Shown in pieces: positions 1 to 7,275 of a DNA stretch of 64,000 nucleotides. Under the pieces are notes generated by a model, which was not told the origin of the DNA, did not search any database, and saw only the letters and a program-made list of their open reading frames with translations. The stretch's first letter is position 1, and each line of letters begins with the position of its first letter. A program made the translations under genes and the position numbers. Location of the stretch: positions 1-64,000 of the forward strand of contig JAUYFM010000024.1 in assembly GCA_030690945.1 (NCBI GenBank), given 5' to 3'. This DNA is from Smithellaceae bacterium (lineage in GTDB: Bacteria; Desulfobacterota; Syntrophia; Syntrophales; Smithellaceae).

Positions 1-137
1 CAATTTTACAGGTTTTGAGTATCTCGCTATTTGAAAGAGCATCCATGTTTCAGCTACTTACATTTTATGATTACATAAGTGACATGGATAAAAACAGTAA
101 CCAGTTGAACTTATTCACAGATTATTCCGGACAGTAG
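1..137 (+). mobile_element. IS4-family transposase, C-terminal end (cut by window edge)
   Basis: An open frame enters from the left edge (first full codon at base 3) and ends at TAG 135-137. The 44 visible residues include QVLSISLFERASMFQLL and end NQLNLFTDYSGQ. This pattern is typical of the last segment of IS4-type DDE transposases of the DUF4372 kind, which close with a conserved LFE motif and an NQL-LF tail. No terminal inverted repeat can be recognised between the stop codon and the next gene, so the insertion-sequence boundary is unknown. Whether the element is intact cannot be told from this window. The family call rests on the C-terminal motif alone. Confidence 0.65.
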
Positions 138-183
138 TGACCAGGCAATATGAATTCAATATGCCCCGTGGGAGTATGAGGCT

Positions 184-1299
184 ATGAAAAAATTCGAGCT
201 TTACATCCGACTCGCTGTAATTCTTGGCGCTATTATCGGGATCACTCTGCTTCATTACAACACGCCGTTGACTAAACCGATGCTCCATGATGTTTTTCAG
301 CGCCTTTACTATATTCCGATCATTTTAGCTGCTTTCTGGTTTGGTCTTAAGGGCGGAATCGGAACAGCGCTGGTCGTAAGCATTCTGTATGCCCCTCATA
401 TTATCTTTCAATGGGGCGATCGTCCAATGTTGGAGACAGAAAAATATCTGGAAATATTGCTTTACAATCTGGTTGGTGGCGTGACCGGTTTTCTCTCCGA
501 CCAGGAAAAACATCGCCGGGAACAATTGGAGAAAACGGCAGCAGGTCTTGAAGAATCTTATCGAACATTGCAGCAGCAGTCTGCTCTGATCATCAGCATT
601 GAAGAACAACTGCGGCGTGCGGAACGGCTGTCCGTATTGGGAGAGTTGGCGGCGGTATTGGCGCATGAAATTCGTAACCCTCTGGGTTCGATCTGTGGTA
701 CGGCCGAAATCCTCAAGGATGATTATCAACCAGGGGATAAGAAGTTCGAGTTTCTGGAAATCCTCTTGAAGGAATCGGATCGCCTTAACCGTGTGGTTGA
801 GGATTTCCTTCGGCTGAGCCGCCCGCAGCCGTTATCAATGAAGCTTTGCAATATTAGTAAAGAATTGCGCAGTGTCGTTCTGCTCGTCCAGGCGGAAGCG
901 CAAGATAAAGGCCTCCACGTGGAATTGAAAGCAGAGGAAGTCCTGGAGCTCATGGGAGACAGAGATAAACTTCATCAGGCTTTTCTTAATGTCATTCTCA
1001 ACGGGATTCAGTCTATGGCCGGTGGCGATACCCTGACGATTGAGGCGCGATGGGGAGGGAATCTTAATCAGGAGCATTCGGAAATACAGATTGTTTTTCG
1101 GGACACCGGCGCTGGTATTCCAGAAAATCTTCGTCGAAATATTTTCGAACCTTTTTTTACCACCAAGACAGATGGAACGGGTCTGGGGCTTGCTATTACA
1201 AAAAAAATTATCGATGCGCATAGAGGGAGGATAGAAGTGGCCGCTAATTCGCCCAAAGGGTCCATCTTCACGGTTTTTATTCCTGTGGGAGCTTCCTGA
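184..1299 (+). CDS. Membrane-bound sensor histidine kinase, NtrB-like
   Basis: 371 aa. The N-terminal 110 residues hold about three to four membrane helices with short connections and no large periplasmic sensor domain. A coiled linker follows, then a HisKA domain with the phospho-acceptor in AHEIRNPLG (His161). The ATPase domain shows an N box (FLNVILNGIQ), G1 (DTGAGIPENL), F box (FEPFFTTK) and G2 (GTGLGLAI). This is the transmitter type that pairs with NtrC-like regulators, and such a regulator follows 40 bp downstream. With so little extracytoplasmic sequence, the signal is probably sensed in the membrane. The flanking operons suggest a metal or envelope stress signal, but this is inference. 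The start ATG follows a GAGG at 179-182. Confidence 0.9.
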   Translation: MKKFELYIRLAVILGAIIGITLLHYNTPLTKPMLHDVFQRLYYIPIILAAFWFGLKGGIGTALVVSILYAPHIIFQWGDRPMLETEKYLEILLYNLVGGVTGFLSDQEKHRREQLEKTAAGLEESYRTLQQQSALIISIEEQLRRAERLSVLGELAAVLAHEIRNPLGSICGTAEILKDDYQPGDKKFEFLEILLKESDRLNRVVEDFLRLSRPQPLSMKLCNISKELRSVVLLVQAEAQDKGLHVELKAEEVLELMGDRDKLHQAFLNVILNGIQSMAGGDTLTIEARWGGNLNQEHSEIQIVFRDTGAGIPENLRRNIFEPFFTTKTDGTGLGLAITKKIIDAHRGRIEVAANSPKGSIFTVFIPVGAS

Positions 1300-1339
1300 T
1301 TGCAGAGAAAAAAATTAAACGGATACGATAGGACAGGCA

Positions 1340-2704
1340 ATGGCAATGAAAATTTTAATTATTGATGACGATGCATCTTTTCGGCGTATCCTGGAGTATA
1401 ATCTCCAGGAAGAAGGTTATGAGGTTCTGATTGCGTCATCAGGTGAAGAAGGTCTGGTCATCTTTGATAAGCAATCCCCACATCTGGTCATCACGGATAT
1501 GAAGATGAACGGCATCAGCGGCATCGATGTTTTAAGCGCCATTAAAAAACAATCACCGGACACACTGGTTATTATCATCACTGCTTTCGGCGCTGTGGAC
1601 AAAGCCGTAGAAGCCATGAAGCTGGGCGCCTACGACTATATAACAAAACCTGTTAATCGCGATGAGCTGAGACTGATGGTGCGTAAGGCGCTCGATCTGA
1701 CCAGCCTGTCCCAGGAAAATAAAGATCTGAAAAAGCGGATAGAAAACCGGGAAGAATTTAAGCACATGGTTGGTACTTCGGATGCCATGGCCGAGGTTTT
1801 CTCGTTAGTCAGTAAGGTGGCTGATACAGAAGCTACGATCCTCATCACCGGCGAATCAGGAACAGGCAAGGAGTTGGTGGCGCGGGCTATTCACGAGCAG
1901 AGCTCCCGCCGGAATTTACCGTTTATCGCAATCAACTGTGCGGCTATTCCAGGCGAACTTTTGGAAAGTGAATTATTTGGTCATATAAAGGGCTCATTTA
2001 CCGGGGCGATCAAGGATCAACAGGGCAAATTTCAGCAGGCTGACGGCGGGACGATCTTCCTCGATGAGGTATGCGATTTGCCGCTTGTGATGCAGCCGAA
2101 ATTATTACGTGTTTTACAGGAGAAAGAAGTTCTTCCGGTAGGCTCCGGAAAAACTCAAAAGATCGACGTTCGCGTTGTGGCGGCTACAAATCTGGATATC
2201 GAGGAACTGGTTGCCGCCGGCCGTTTTCGTGAGGATCTTTACTACCGGCTTTCGGTTATCCCGATTCATCTGCCGCCGCTCAGGCAGCGTATGGAAGACA
2301 TTCCCCTGCTTTTGCGGCACTTTGCCGTCAGGGTGGGATCGCCCCATGTCATTTTCTCAAAAGAAACATTGGAAGCACTGAGAGCCTATCCGTGGCCTGG
2401 AAATGTGCGGGAGCTGGAAAACATGGTCACACGCCTGATGATTCTGCGAGAAGCCGATATAATCCGGATGGAAGACCTGCCGAAAAAGATCCTGACACCG
2501 CAACAGCATGAAGGACAAATAGGCGTTGTGAATCTGCCGCCGGAAGGCTATCCGCTTGAGCAACTGGAGCGGGAAGTCGTCATCGAAGCACTGGAACGGA
2601 ATAACTGGAATAAATCCGCCGCGGCCGCTTTTCTGAAAGTCCCACGTCATGTTCTTCTTTATCGATTGGAAAAGTACGGCATTGAGAACCCGCCAAAAAA
2701 ATAA
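1340..2704 (+). CDS. Sigma-54-dependent response regulator, NtrC family
   Basis: 454 aa in three domains. The receiver (about 3-120) has acidic pocket DDD, phospho-acceptor Asp53 in LVITDMKMNG and Lys in YITKPVN. The AAA+ domain (about 143-380) has Walker A GESGTGKE, Walker B TIFLDEVCDL and arginine-finger region FREDLYYRL. A Fis-type helix-turn-helix follows (NNWNKSAAAAFLKVPRHVLLYRL). The sigma-54 contact loop reads GSFTGA instead of the usual GAFTGA, a variant also seen in natural activators. Partner of the upstream kinase. Two sigma-54 promoters, each with paired upstream dyads, lie within 3.2 kb downstream and are its likely targets. An alternative ATG two codons in (1346) is possible. 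Confidence 0.93.
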   Translation: MAMKILIIDDDASFRRILEYNLQEEGYEVLIASSGEEGLVIFDKQSPHLVITDMKMNGISGIDVLSAIKKQSPDTLVIIITAFGAVDKAVEAMKLGAYDYITKPVNRDELRLMVRKALDLTSLSQENKDLKKRIENREEFKHMVGTSDAMAEVFSLVSKVADTEATILITGESGTGKELVARAIHEQSSRRNLPFIAINCAAIPGELLESELFGHIKGSFTGAIKDQQGKFQQADGGTIFLDEVCDLPLVMQPKLLRVLQEKEVLPVGSGKTQKIDVRVVAATNLDIEELVAAGRFREDLYYRLSVIPIHLPPLRQRMEDIPLLLRHFAVRVGSPHVIFSKETLEALRAYPWPGNVRELENMVTRLMILREADIIRMEDLPKKILTPQQHEGQIGVVNLPPEGYPLEQLEREVVIEALERNNWNKSAAAAFLKVPRHVLLYRLEKYGIENPPKK

Positions 2705-2726
2705 TCGATCTGTGCGGGATGTCCAA

Positions 2727-2762
2727 CGTAGAATAATCTACAACGCTGCAGACTATTCTGCA
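2727..2762 (+). promoter_or_regulatory. Paired activator-binding dyads (candidate UAS of the NtrC-like regulator)
   Basis: Two 16-bp dyads: CGTAGAATAATCTACA (2727-2742) and TGCAGACTATTCTGCA (2747-2762). Both follow TGYAGA-N4-TCTRCA and their centres are 20 bp apart, about two helical turns. They lie about 145-180 bp upstream of the sigma-54 promoter at 2906, a normal distance for an enhancer. The same dyad recurs with the same 20-bp phasing in front of the second sigma-54 promoter. Binding by the adjacent regulator is inference. Confidence 0.7.
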
Positions 2763-2905
2763 TGTTCTGATCCATTCAACGTGATGAGATCAAGGAGCGC
2801 AAGACTTCTGACGCAAAATTAATATAAATTATTATTAGAGGCTTGCAGAGTGTTTGTCCGGCATCTCATAATTATATTTTAGCTACTGACTGCTCCGACT
2901 TTTTT

Positions 2906-2920
2906 TGGCATGTTTTTTGT
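2906..2920 (+). promoter_or_regulatory. Sigma-54 (-24/-12) promoter
   Basis: TGGCATG-N4-TTGT, with GG at 2907-2908 and the -12 G at 2919, giving the required 10-bp spacing. It matches the sigma-54 consensus TGGCACG-N4-TTGC except at two tolerated positions. The expected start site is about 2932, some 30 bp before the DUF2318 start codon. The upstream dyads and the adjacent NtrC-type regulator support it. Confidence 0.8.
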
Positions 2921-2963
2921 GTAATATCAGAAGAGGATAAATAGATAAAATGGAGGTCGCGGT

Positions 2964-3428
2964 ATGAAGAAAACATTTTTGATCGTTTTAATAGTCTTTG
3001 CCGTGGGATTTCTGCCAGCGGTAAGCTACGCTGCATTCTGGCAGAAGACGAAAACGCTGACTCCAAAACAGGGAGAACTCCGGATACCTGTCGGTGATGT
3101 CAGTGACGGCAAGGCTCATTTTTTTAAAGTCAAGGCAAATGACGGGACGATGGTCACCTTTTTTGTCCTGAAGAGCCGGGACGGGGTCATTCGGGCGGCA
3201 ATCAACGCTTGTGATGAATGCTATGAGGCTGGTAAAGGGTACGTGCAGGACGGTGACTTTATGATTTGCGAACAATGCGGCCGGCGTTTTGCGTCCGACA
3301 AAATAAATGTAATTGCCGGGGGATGCAATCCTGTCGGTGTCGATAGAAAAATTCAGGCCGATCAGTTGGTCATCGGCATGAAGGATATTAATCAAAAAAG
3401 CTGGTACTGCAAGTTGCAGAAAAAATAA
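2964..3428 (+). CDS. DUF2318 exported cysteine-rich metal/Fe-S protein
   Basis: 154 aa with a clear signal peptide (hydrophobic 4-20, cleavage near SYA-AF). The mature part carries the cysteine signatures of the DUF2318 family: CDECYE, CEQCGRRF and GGCNP. Proteins of this family occur in bacterial iron-uptake/export gene sets alongside FtsX-type ABC permeases, as in the Campylobacter P19/Cj1660-1663 cluster, and are thought to bind metal or electron-transfer cofactors outside the membrane. Here it leads a four-gene operon with a small membrane protein, an ABC permease and an ATPase. No Ftr1 permease or P19 protein is nearby. SD GGAGG at 2951-2955. The family call is firm; the biochemical role is not known. 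Confidence 0.8.
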   Translation: MKKTFLIVLIVFAVGFLPAVSYAAFWQKTKTLTPKQGELRIPVGDVSDGKAHFFKVKANDGTMVTFFVLKSRDGVIRAAINACDECYEAGKGYVQDGDFMICEQCGRRFASDKINVIAGGCNPVGVDRKIQADQLVIGMKDINQKSWYCKLQKK

Positions 3429-3447
3429 GGAAAGCCTTGACAATCTT

Positions 3448-3867
3448 ATGCCATACAATCCGGAAACATACAGAGAAAAGCGTGAAAAAGTGCTGGGCGT
3501 CCGAAAGCGGGGGATCAGCGTGGGGGTCCTGGCTGTTGTGGTTTCCAGCCTGATCTTGATCGGCTTCGGCGCGGTCGTCATTCCGAAATCCATTGCCTGG
3601 TGGAATGACCGCAACCTGGAGGATGCCATCTTTAAATTGAAGGATGGCGGTCCCTGGCCTGCCGACGTCGTCGCCGCTTTGGGCCGGCAGACCGGGGTAA
3701 AGAAGACGGTGACCGACAAAGGCGGGACGCGGCTGGTGATTACTTTTGACCGGACCGTTTTTGACGCCCGGAATGTTACCCCCTTATTTGAGAAGAATAG
3801 CCTCAACGCCGTTCTCCTGAACCGGATCGACCACTCACAGCACATGCGGGGCATGCAAAAGGAGTAA
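3448..3867 (+). CDS. Single-pass membrane protein with possible degenerate HMA-like domain
   Basis: 139 aa, not recognised as a named family. A basic N-terminus is followed by one transmembrane helix (about 24-48). The periplasmic part, about 90 residues, reads like a beta-alpha-beta-beta-alpha-beta ferredoxin-type fold (DVVAALGRQTGV...RLVITFD...NVTPLFEK). That resembles heavy-metal-associated domains but lacks the CxxC metal site. The tail DHSQHMRGMQKE is rich in His and Met, which suits copper or another soft metal. It sits 19 bp after DUF2318 and 2 bp before the ABC permease, so it is probably a subunit or metal-delivery partner of that transporter. The fold assignment is my reading of the pattern only. 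Confidence 0.6.
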   Translation: MPYNPETYREKREKVLGVRKRGISVGVLAVVVSSLILIGFGAVVIPKSIAWWNDRNLEDAIFKLKDGGPWPADVVAALGRQTGVKKTVTDKGGTRLVITFDRTVFDARNVTPLFEKNSLNAVLLNRIDHSQHMRGMQKE

Positions 3868-3869
3868 CT

Positions 3870-5027
3870 GTGAAACTGCATCATATTTCTTTCAATAACC
3901 TGCGGCGGCGCAAGGGCAAGATGATTTTTCTCATTCTTGGCCTTTTCGTCGGTGTTGCCACCGTTGTCAGTCTTTTATCCATTACGGAAACGATGACCCG
4001 TGATGTCGAGGACCGTCTCGACCGTTTCGGCGCCAATATCGTTATGGTACCCCGTAGCGACAATCTTTCACTCAGTTATGGCGGTATTACCGTAGGGGAT
4101 GTCAGCTATCAGACCGCGGAGTTTGATGAATCCCGGATGAAGAATATCCGGCAGATTGAAAACGCCAGGAATATTGGGATTATCGCCCCCAAGGTTATCG
4201 GCACCACCACCATAAAGAACAAGAAAGTCCTTCTGGTCGGAATGGACTTCAAGTCCGAGCTGGCTCTGAAAACCTGGTGGCAGCTCGATGGCGAACCCCC
4301 GTCGGCGGCAAATGAACTGATCGTTGGCACAGATGCGGCCGAAGCTCTCCATGTGGCGGTTGGAGATAACCTGATCATCGCCGAGAGGGGATTTACGGTA
4401 GCCGCAATTCTGCAACGGACGGGGGCATCGGAAGATGGCGTCATTATGGGCGACCTGCACGAAATCCAGGAAATTCTGCATAAGCGAGGTAAGGTGTCCC
4501 TGGTGGAAGTAGTCGCTTTCTGCCGGGGGTGCCCGGTCTCGGAAATTGTCCTCCAGATCGCGGAGAAGTTTCCCGATGCCCGTGTAACCGCTCTTGAGCA
4601 GGTGGTTATGTCGAAGATGCAGTCCGTGGAGATGTTTCGGTCCTTCAGTTACGGCATCGCAATTCTGGTTAGCGCAATTGGTGCTCTTCTGGTCTTTGTG
4701 ACCATGATGGGCGCTGTAAATGAAAGGACCCGAGAGATTGGCATCTTCCGCGCCATTGGTTTCCGCCAGGGCCATGTCATGCAGATCGTTCTGATGGAGG
4801 CATTCATCATCGGGCTTATTTCCGGACTTCTGGGCTTTATCGGGGGAAGCCTGATCACGTGGGCCGTGGTTCCGCTGATCCTAAAGGGGGGAAGCGGACC
4901 CGTTTTGAATCTTGGCTTCGGCGGAATTTCCATTCTACTGGGTGTCTCCTTGAGCCTTCTGGCCAGTCTGTATCCGGCCCGCAAGGCCAGCAGGCTGGAT
5001 CCCAGCGAAGCCCTGAGAGCGCTATAG
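3870..5027 (+). CDS. ABC transporter permease, FtsX/MacB type
   Basis: 385 aa with the MacB/FtsX layout: N-terminal helix (about 16-38), a long periplasmic domain (MacB_PCD, about 40-245), then three C-terminal helices (about 255-280, 305-335, 345-370) ending in the family tail ARKASRLDPSEALRAL. The periplasmic part contains a CRGCP motif, a possible metal or disulphide site that fits the cysteine-rich neighbour. GTG start directly after the preceding stop. This architecture usually drives mechanotransmission or export rather than classical uptake. With the ATPase 9 bp downstream it can form a homodimeric transporter. The related Campylobacter cluster has two permeases; only one is present here. 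Confidence 0.88.
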   Translation: MKLHHISFNNLRRRKGKMIFLILGLFVGVATVVSLLSITETMTRDVEDRLDRFGANIVMVPRSDNLSLSYGGITVGDVSYQTAEFDESRMKNIRQIENARNIGIIAPKVIGTTTIKNKKVLLVGMDFKSELALKTWWQLDGEPPSAANELIVGTDAAEALHVAVGDNLIIAERGFTVAAILQRTGASEDGVIMGDLHEIQEILHKRGKVSLVEVVAFCRGCPVSEIVLQIAEKFPDARVTALEQVVMSKMQSVEMFRSFSYGIAILVSAIGALLVFVTMMGAVNERTREIGIFRAIGFRQGHVMQIVLMEAFIIGLISGLLGFIGGSLITWAVVPLILKGGSGPVLNLGFGGISILLGVSLSLLASLYPARKASRLDPSEALRAL

Positions 5028-5036
5028 GAGAGCATA

Positions 5037-5738
5037 ATGGAACAGGATCGGCATTTGATTGAAATTCGGGGCATCGGGAAAACTTACCAGGCGGGAGACA
5101 CTCTCGTCCAGGCAATTCGAGAGATGGATTTTTATGTTGATGAAGGCGAATTTGTAGGCATCATGGGGCAGTCCGGCTCCGGAAAAAGCACATTGCTGTC
5201 CATCATCGGCGGACTCAACCACCCTACGAAAGGCAGCGTCTGCGTGGACACCCTTGATATTTATAGCCTCACCACTGAGCAACGGGCGGACTTCCGCAGT
5301 GAATATCTGGGCATTATTTTTCAATCCTTTCAGCTTATCCCTTACCTTACAGTTTTGGAAAACGTGAAATTGCCTATGGCTGTTACCGGCATCAAAGATA
5401 ACGAGCAGCAAAAAAGAGCGCTGCAAATTCTGGAACGTGTCGGGCTGGCGAATAAAGCCAGGCGCCTTCCGGACCAGCTTTCTGGAGGGGAGCAGGAACG
5501 GGTGGCCATTGCCCGGGCTATTGTCAATCAGCCCCCCATTCTGCTTGCCGACGAACCGACAGGAAACCTGGACAGCGAAACCGCGGAAGGTGTTATGGGT
5601 TTGTTAACCACTTTGAATGGCGAGGGGCAGACAATTATCATGGTGACTCATAACCCCGGCATGACCCGTTTTGCACCGCGGACGATCCATGTCAGGGATG
5701 GGTTGGTAGTTCTCGATGAAACCGGCAGCAGAAATTAA
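5037..5738 (+). CDS. ABC transporter ATP-binding protein, LolD/MacB type
   Basis: 233 aa nucleotide-binding domain. Walker A is GQSGSGKST, the Q loop lies in IIFQSFQLIPYLTVLEN, the signature motif is LSGGEQERVAIARA, Walker B is PILLADEPTGNLD and the switch histidine is in VTHN. The 'NLD' after Walker B and the spacing place it with the LolD/MacB/FtsE ATPases that partner FtsX-type permeases. Last full gene of the sigma-54-controlled operon starting at 2964. SD GGAG at 5028-5031. Energises the permease encoded just upstream; the substrate is unknown. Confidence 0.9.
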   Translation: MEQDRHLIEIRGIGKTYQAGDTLVQAIREMDFYVDEGEFVGIMGQSGSGKSTLLSIIGGLNHPTKGSVCVDTLDIYSLTTEQRADFRSEYLGIIFQSFQLIPYLTVLENVKLPMAVTGIKDNEQQKRALQILERVGLANKARRLPDQLSGGEQERVAIARAIVNQPPILLADEPTGNLDSETAEGVMGLLTTLNGEGQTIIMVTHNPGMTRFAPRTIHVRDGLVVLDETGSRN

Positions 5739-5740
5739 TC

Positions 5741-5803
5741 ATGAAGAAAATCCTTGTTATTGATGTTGACCATTCCTACCGGCGTGTATTGTCTTATCCT
5801 TAA
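5741..5803 (+). pseudogene. Remnant of a response-regulator N-terminus (20 codons)
   Basis: Two bases after the ATPase stop, ATG opens a frame MKKILVIDVDHSYRRVLSYP that meets TAA at 5801. It closely parallels the first 20 residues of the NtrC-like regulator at 1340 (KILIIDDDASFRRILEYN): the beta-1 strand and acidic pocket of a receiver domain. No continuation is seen in any frame before the next promoter. Most likely a truncated duplicate of a receiver gene whose downstream control region, with the activator dyads, was kept. It could also be translated as a short peptide. Confidence 0.6.
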
Positions 5804-5808
5804 CGGAC

Positions 5809-5844
5809 TGGAGAATATTCATCTGTAATGTAGACTATTCTACA
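5809..5844 (+). promoter_or_regulatory. Paired activator-binding dyads upstream of cueP
   Basis: A perfect dyad TGTAGACTATTCTACA (5829-5844) is accompanied by a weaker match TGGAGAATATTCATCT (5809-5824; 11 of 16 positions agree). The centres are 20 bp apart, the same phasing as the pair at 2727-2762. They lie about 50-90 bp upstream of the sigma-54 promoter at 5895. Probably bound by the NtrC-type regulator encoded at 1340. Confidence 0.68.
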
Positions 5845-5894
5845 GTTTAGCGTTCTGCCTAATAAAATAGTTAATAATTACAATATATTAAATT

Positions 5895-5909
5895 TGGCAC
5901 GCCATTTGT
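5895..5909 (+). promoter_or_regulatory. Sigma-54 (-24/-12) promoter of the CueP-like gene
   Basis: TGGCACG-N4-TTGT with GG at 5896-5897 and the -12 G at 5908 (10-bp spacing). The -24 element is a perfect consensus match. The expected start site is about 5921, leaving a leader of roughly 75 nt before the CueP-like gene at 5995. Confidence 0.82.
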
Positions 5910-5994
5910 ATTACAGCTTATATTGTTTGGCAAATGAAACGGATCAAGTTTTGTTCGGACAATTTATACAATAGGATTTAAAAGGGGAAAAACA

Positions 5995-6588
5995 ATGCCT
6001 AATCAAAGAAAAAAAACACAATGGATTATCGTGTTGGCCATTTTTATGACCTTGGTGTCCGGTCTGGCCGTAGCCCAGCACAATCATGATCATGGTGCAA
6101 TGCCGACCGCCAACAGTCAGGATCAGAAGTTATTGAATGAGCTCAAAGGTATAGACGGCAAGCAGGCAATGGAACTTGCCAATAGATGGCGGCAAAAGAA
6201 TCTTGATATTACCAGTTTCGTGACTCCGGATGCGGTCAATTTTAAGTTCAAAGATGGCAAAACTATCGGTGTGCCTCTGCCGGATGATCAAATGGTTGTA
6301 TCCATCGCTCCATACATCAACAAAACGCATGAATGTGCGACGCATTACATGTCCAAATGCGATGCGGAACTGAAAAACGTGCCTGTAAAAGTTCTGGCCA
6401 TCAACGCGGGAGGCAAAACGCTGATTAATAAAACCATTAAAACATCTTCTACCGGTTTTTTTGATCTCTGGTTACCGCGAGATCGGGAAATTACTGTATC
6501 AGTAAGTGCCCAGGGGAAGAAAGCAACGGGCAAGGTATACACTTACCGGAACAGCAAGACATGCGACACGACACTTAAATTGGAATAG
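5995..6588 (+). CDS. cueP: CueP-like periplasmic copper-binding protein
   Basis: 197 aa with a signal peptide (hydrophobic 11-26, cleavage near AVA-QH). A short His-rich stretch HNHDHG opens the mature protein. The rest matches the CueP family: SIAPYINKTHEC-ATHYMSKC, the FFDLWLPRDREITVSV strand segment and the C-terminal KTCDTTLKLE. The three cysteines sit where CueP of Salmonella has its conserved copper/redox cysteines. CueP binds periplasmic copper and supplies or buffers it under anaerobic copper stress. Here it has its own sigma-54 promoter, unlike Salmonella where CueR controls it. A second His-rich exported protein follows 58 bp downstream. SD AAAGGGG at 5980-5986. Confidence 0.85.
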   Translation: MPNQRKKTQWIIVLAIFMTLVSGLAVAQHNHDHGAMPTANSQDQKLLNELKGIDGKQAMELANRWRQKNLDITSFVTPDAVNFKFKDGKTIGVPLPDDQMVVSIAPYINKTHECATHYMSKCDAELKNVPVKVLAINAGGKTLINKTIKTSSTGFFDLWLPRDREITVSVSAQGKKATGKVYTYRNSKTCDTTLKLE

Positions 6589-6646
6589 TTGGACCAAGCT
6601 GAGTTCAAAATTTACGTAAAAATATAACCAATAAAGGAGAAGATCA

Positions 6647-7177
6647 ATGTTGAAATCAAAGAAAATTATGCAAGGGGTTGTGGTATTGGCGGCATCAATA
6701 ATTTTAAGTTATGGTATAGCTCAAGCGCAACACAACCACAATCATGGCGCGGCGCCTGCCGCAAAGATGGAACATCAAGGCATGTCTCATCAAATGTCTA
6801 TGGCCGACAGACCTGTTCAGACCGCCGACATTCAGGGAATGAAAGTTACCCTGGATGTTATGGATATGGGTATGCATGTCCACATGCAGGGCATGAAGGG
6901 TAATCCCGTGCCGGACGCCTACGATGCCAAACAAAGTCAGGCGATCATGGTGATGATCAAGTCCCTGGCATCAAAGGAAACCATTAAGAACGCTGATGTC
7001 ACCATTACGATTATCTCACCGACAGGCAAGGGAAAAATAAGCAAGGCACCCTGGTGCGGTGATCATTACGGCGAATCCTTCAGCCCGTTGGAAAAAGGTG
7101 CCTATCAGATTGTTATAAAAGTAGAAGATCAGGAAAGAAAAGGGGAAACTACATTCAAGTATCAATTTAACGGATAA
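6647..7177 (+). CDS. Exported His/Met-rich putative metal-binding protein
   Basis: 176 aa, no named family recognised. The signal peptide ends near AQA-QH. The mature N-terminus is a His/Met cluster (HNHNHG, MEHQGMSHQMSM), followed by more Met and His (VMDMGMHVHMQGMKGN) and a beta-rich C-terminal domain containing one cysteine in APWCGDHYG. Such residues are typical of periplasmic Cu(I)/Ag(I) handling. Its opening mirrors that of the CueP-like protein upstream. SD AAAGGAG at 6632-6638. Probably co-transcribed with cueP from the sigma-54 promoter. The copper role is inference from composition and neighbours. Confidence 0.7.
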   Translation: MLKSKKIMQGVVVLAASIILSYGIAQAQHNHNHGAAPAAKMEHQGMSHQMSMADRPVQTADIQGMKVTLDVMDMGMHVHMQGMKGNPVPDAYDAKQSQAIMVMIKSLASKETIKNADVTITIISPTGKGKISKAPWCGDHYGESFSPLEKGAYQIVIKVEDQERKGETTFKYQFNG

Positions 7178-7242
7178 ATTAGTCATTCATCCCGTTGATG
7201 CTGGGGCAGAGGAGAAGATTGTGATAACGTGCCATGATTTAT

Positions 7243-7270
7243 TTACTGTAAATAGCAGAAATTACAGTAA
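7243..7270 (+). promoter_or_regulatory. Inverted repeat, candidate operator of the metal-efflux operon
   Basis: Perfect 9-bp arms TTACTGTAA (7243-7251) and TTACAGTAA (7262-7270) with a 10-bp spacer, ending 5 bp before a -35 box. The arm centres are 19 bp apart, about two helical turns, which fits an activator or repressor dimer. No metal-responsive regulator gene is adjacent, so the binding protein is unknown. Confidence 0.55.
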
Positions 7271-7275
7271 TAGAA

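Noticed and set aside
1-183. Terminal inverted repeat of the IS4-type element
   Set aside because: Only one end is in the window and no convincing repeat could be paired, so the boundary was not called.
2988-3884. Minus-strand frame of 298 codons across DUF2318 and the next gene
   Set aside because: Spans two genes with signal peptide or membrane features on the plus strand; no family resemblance.
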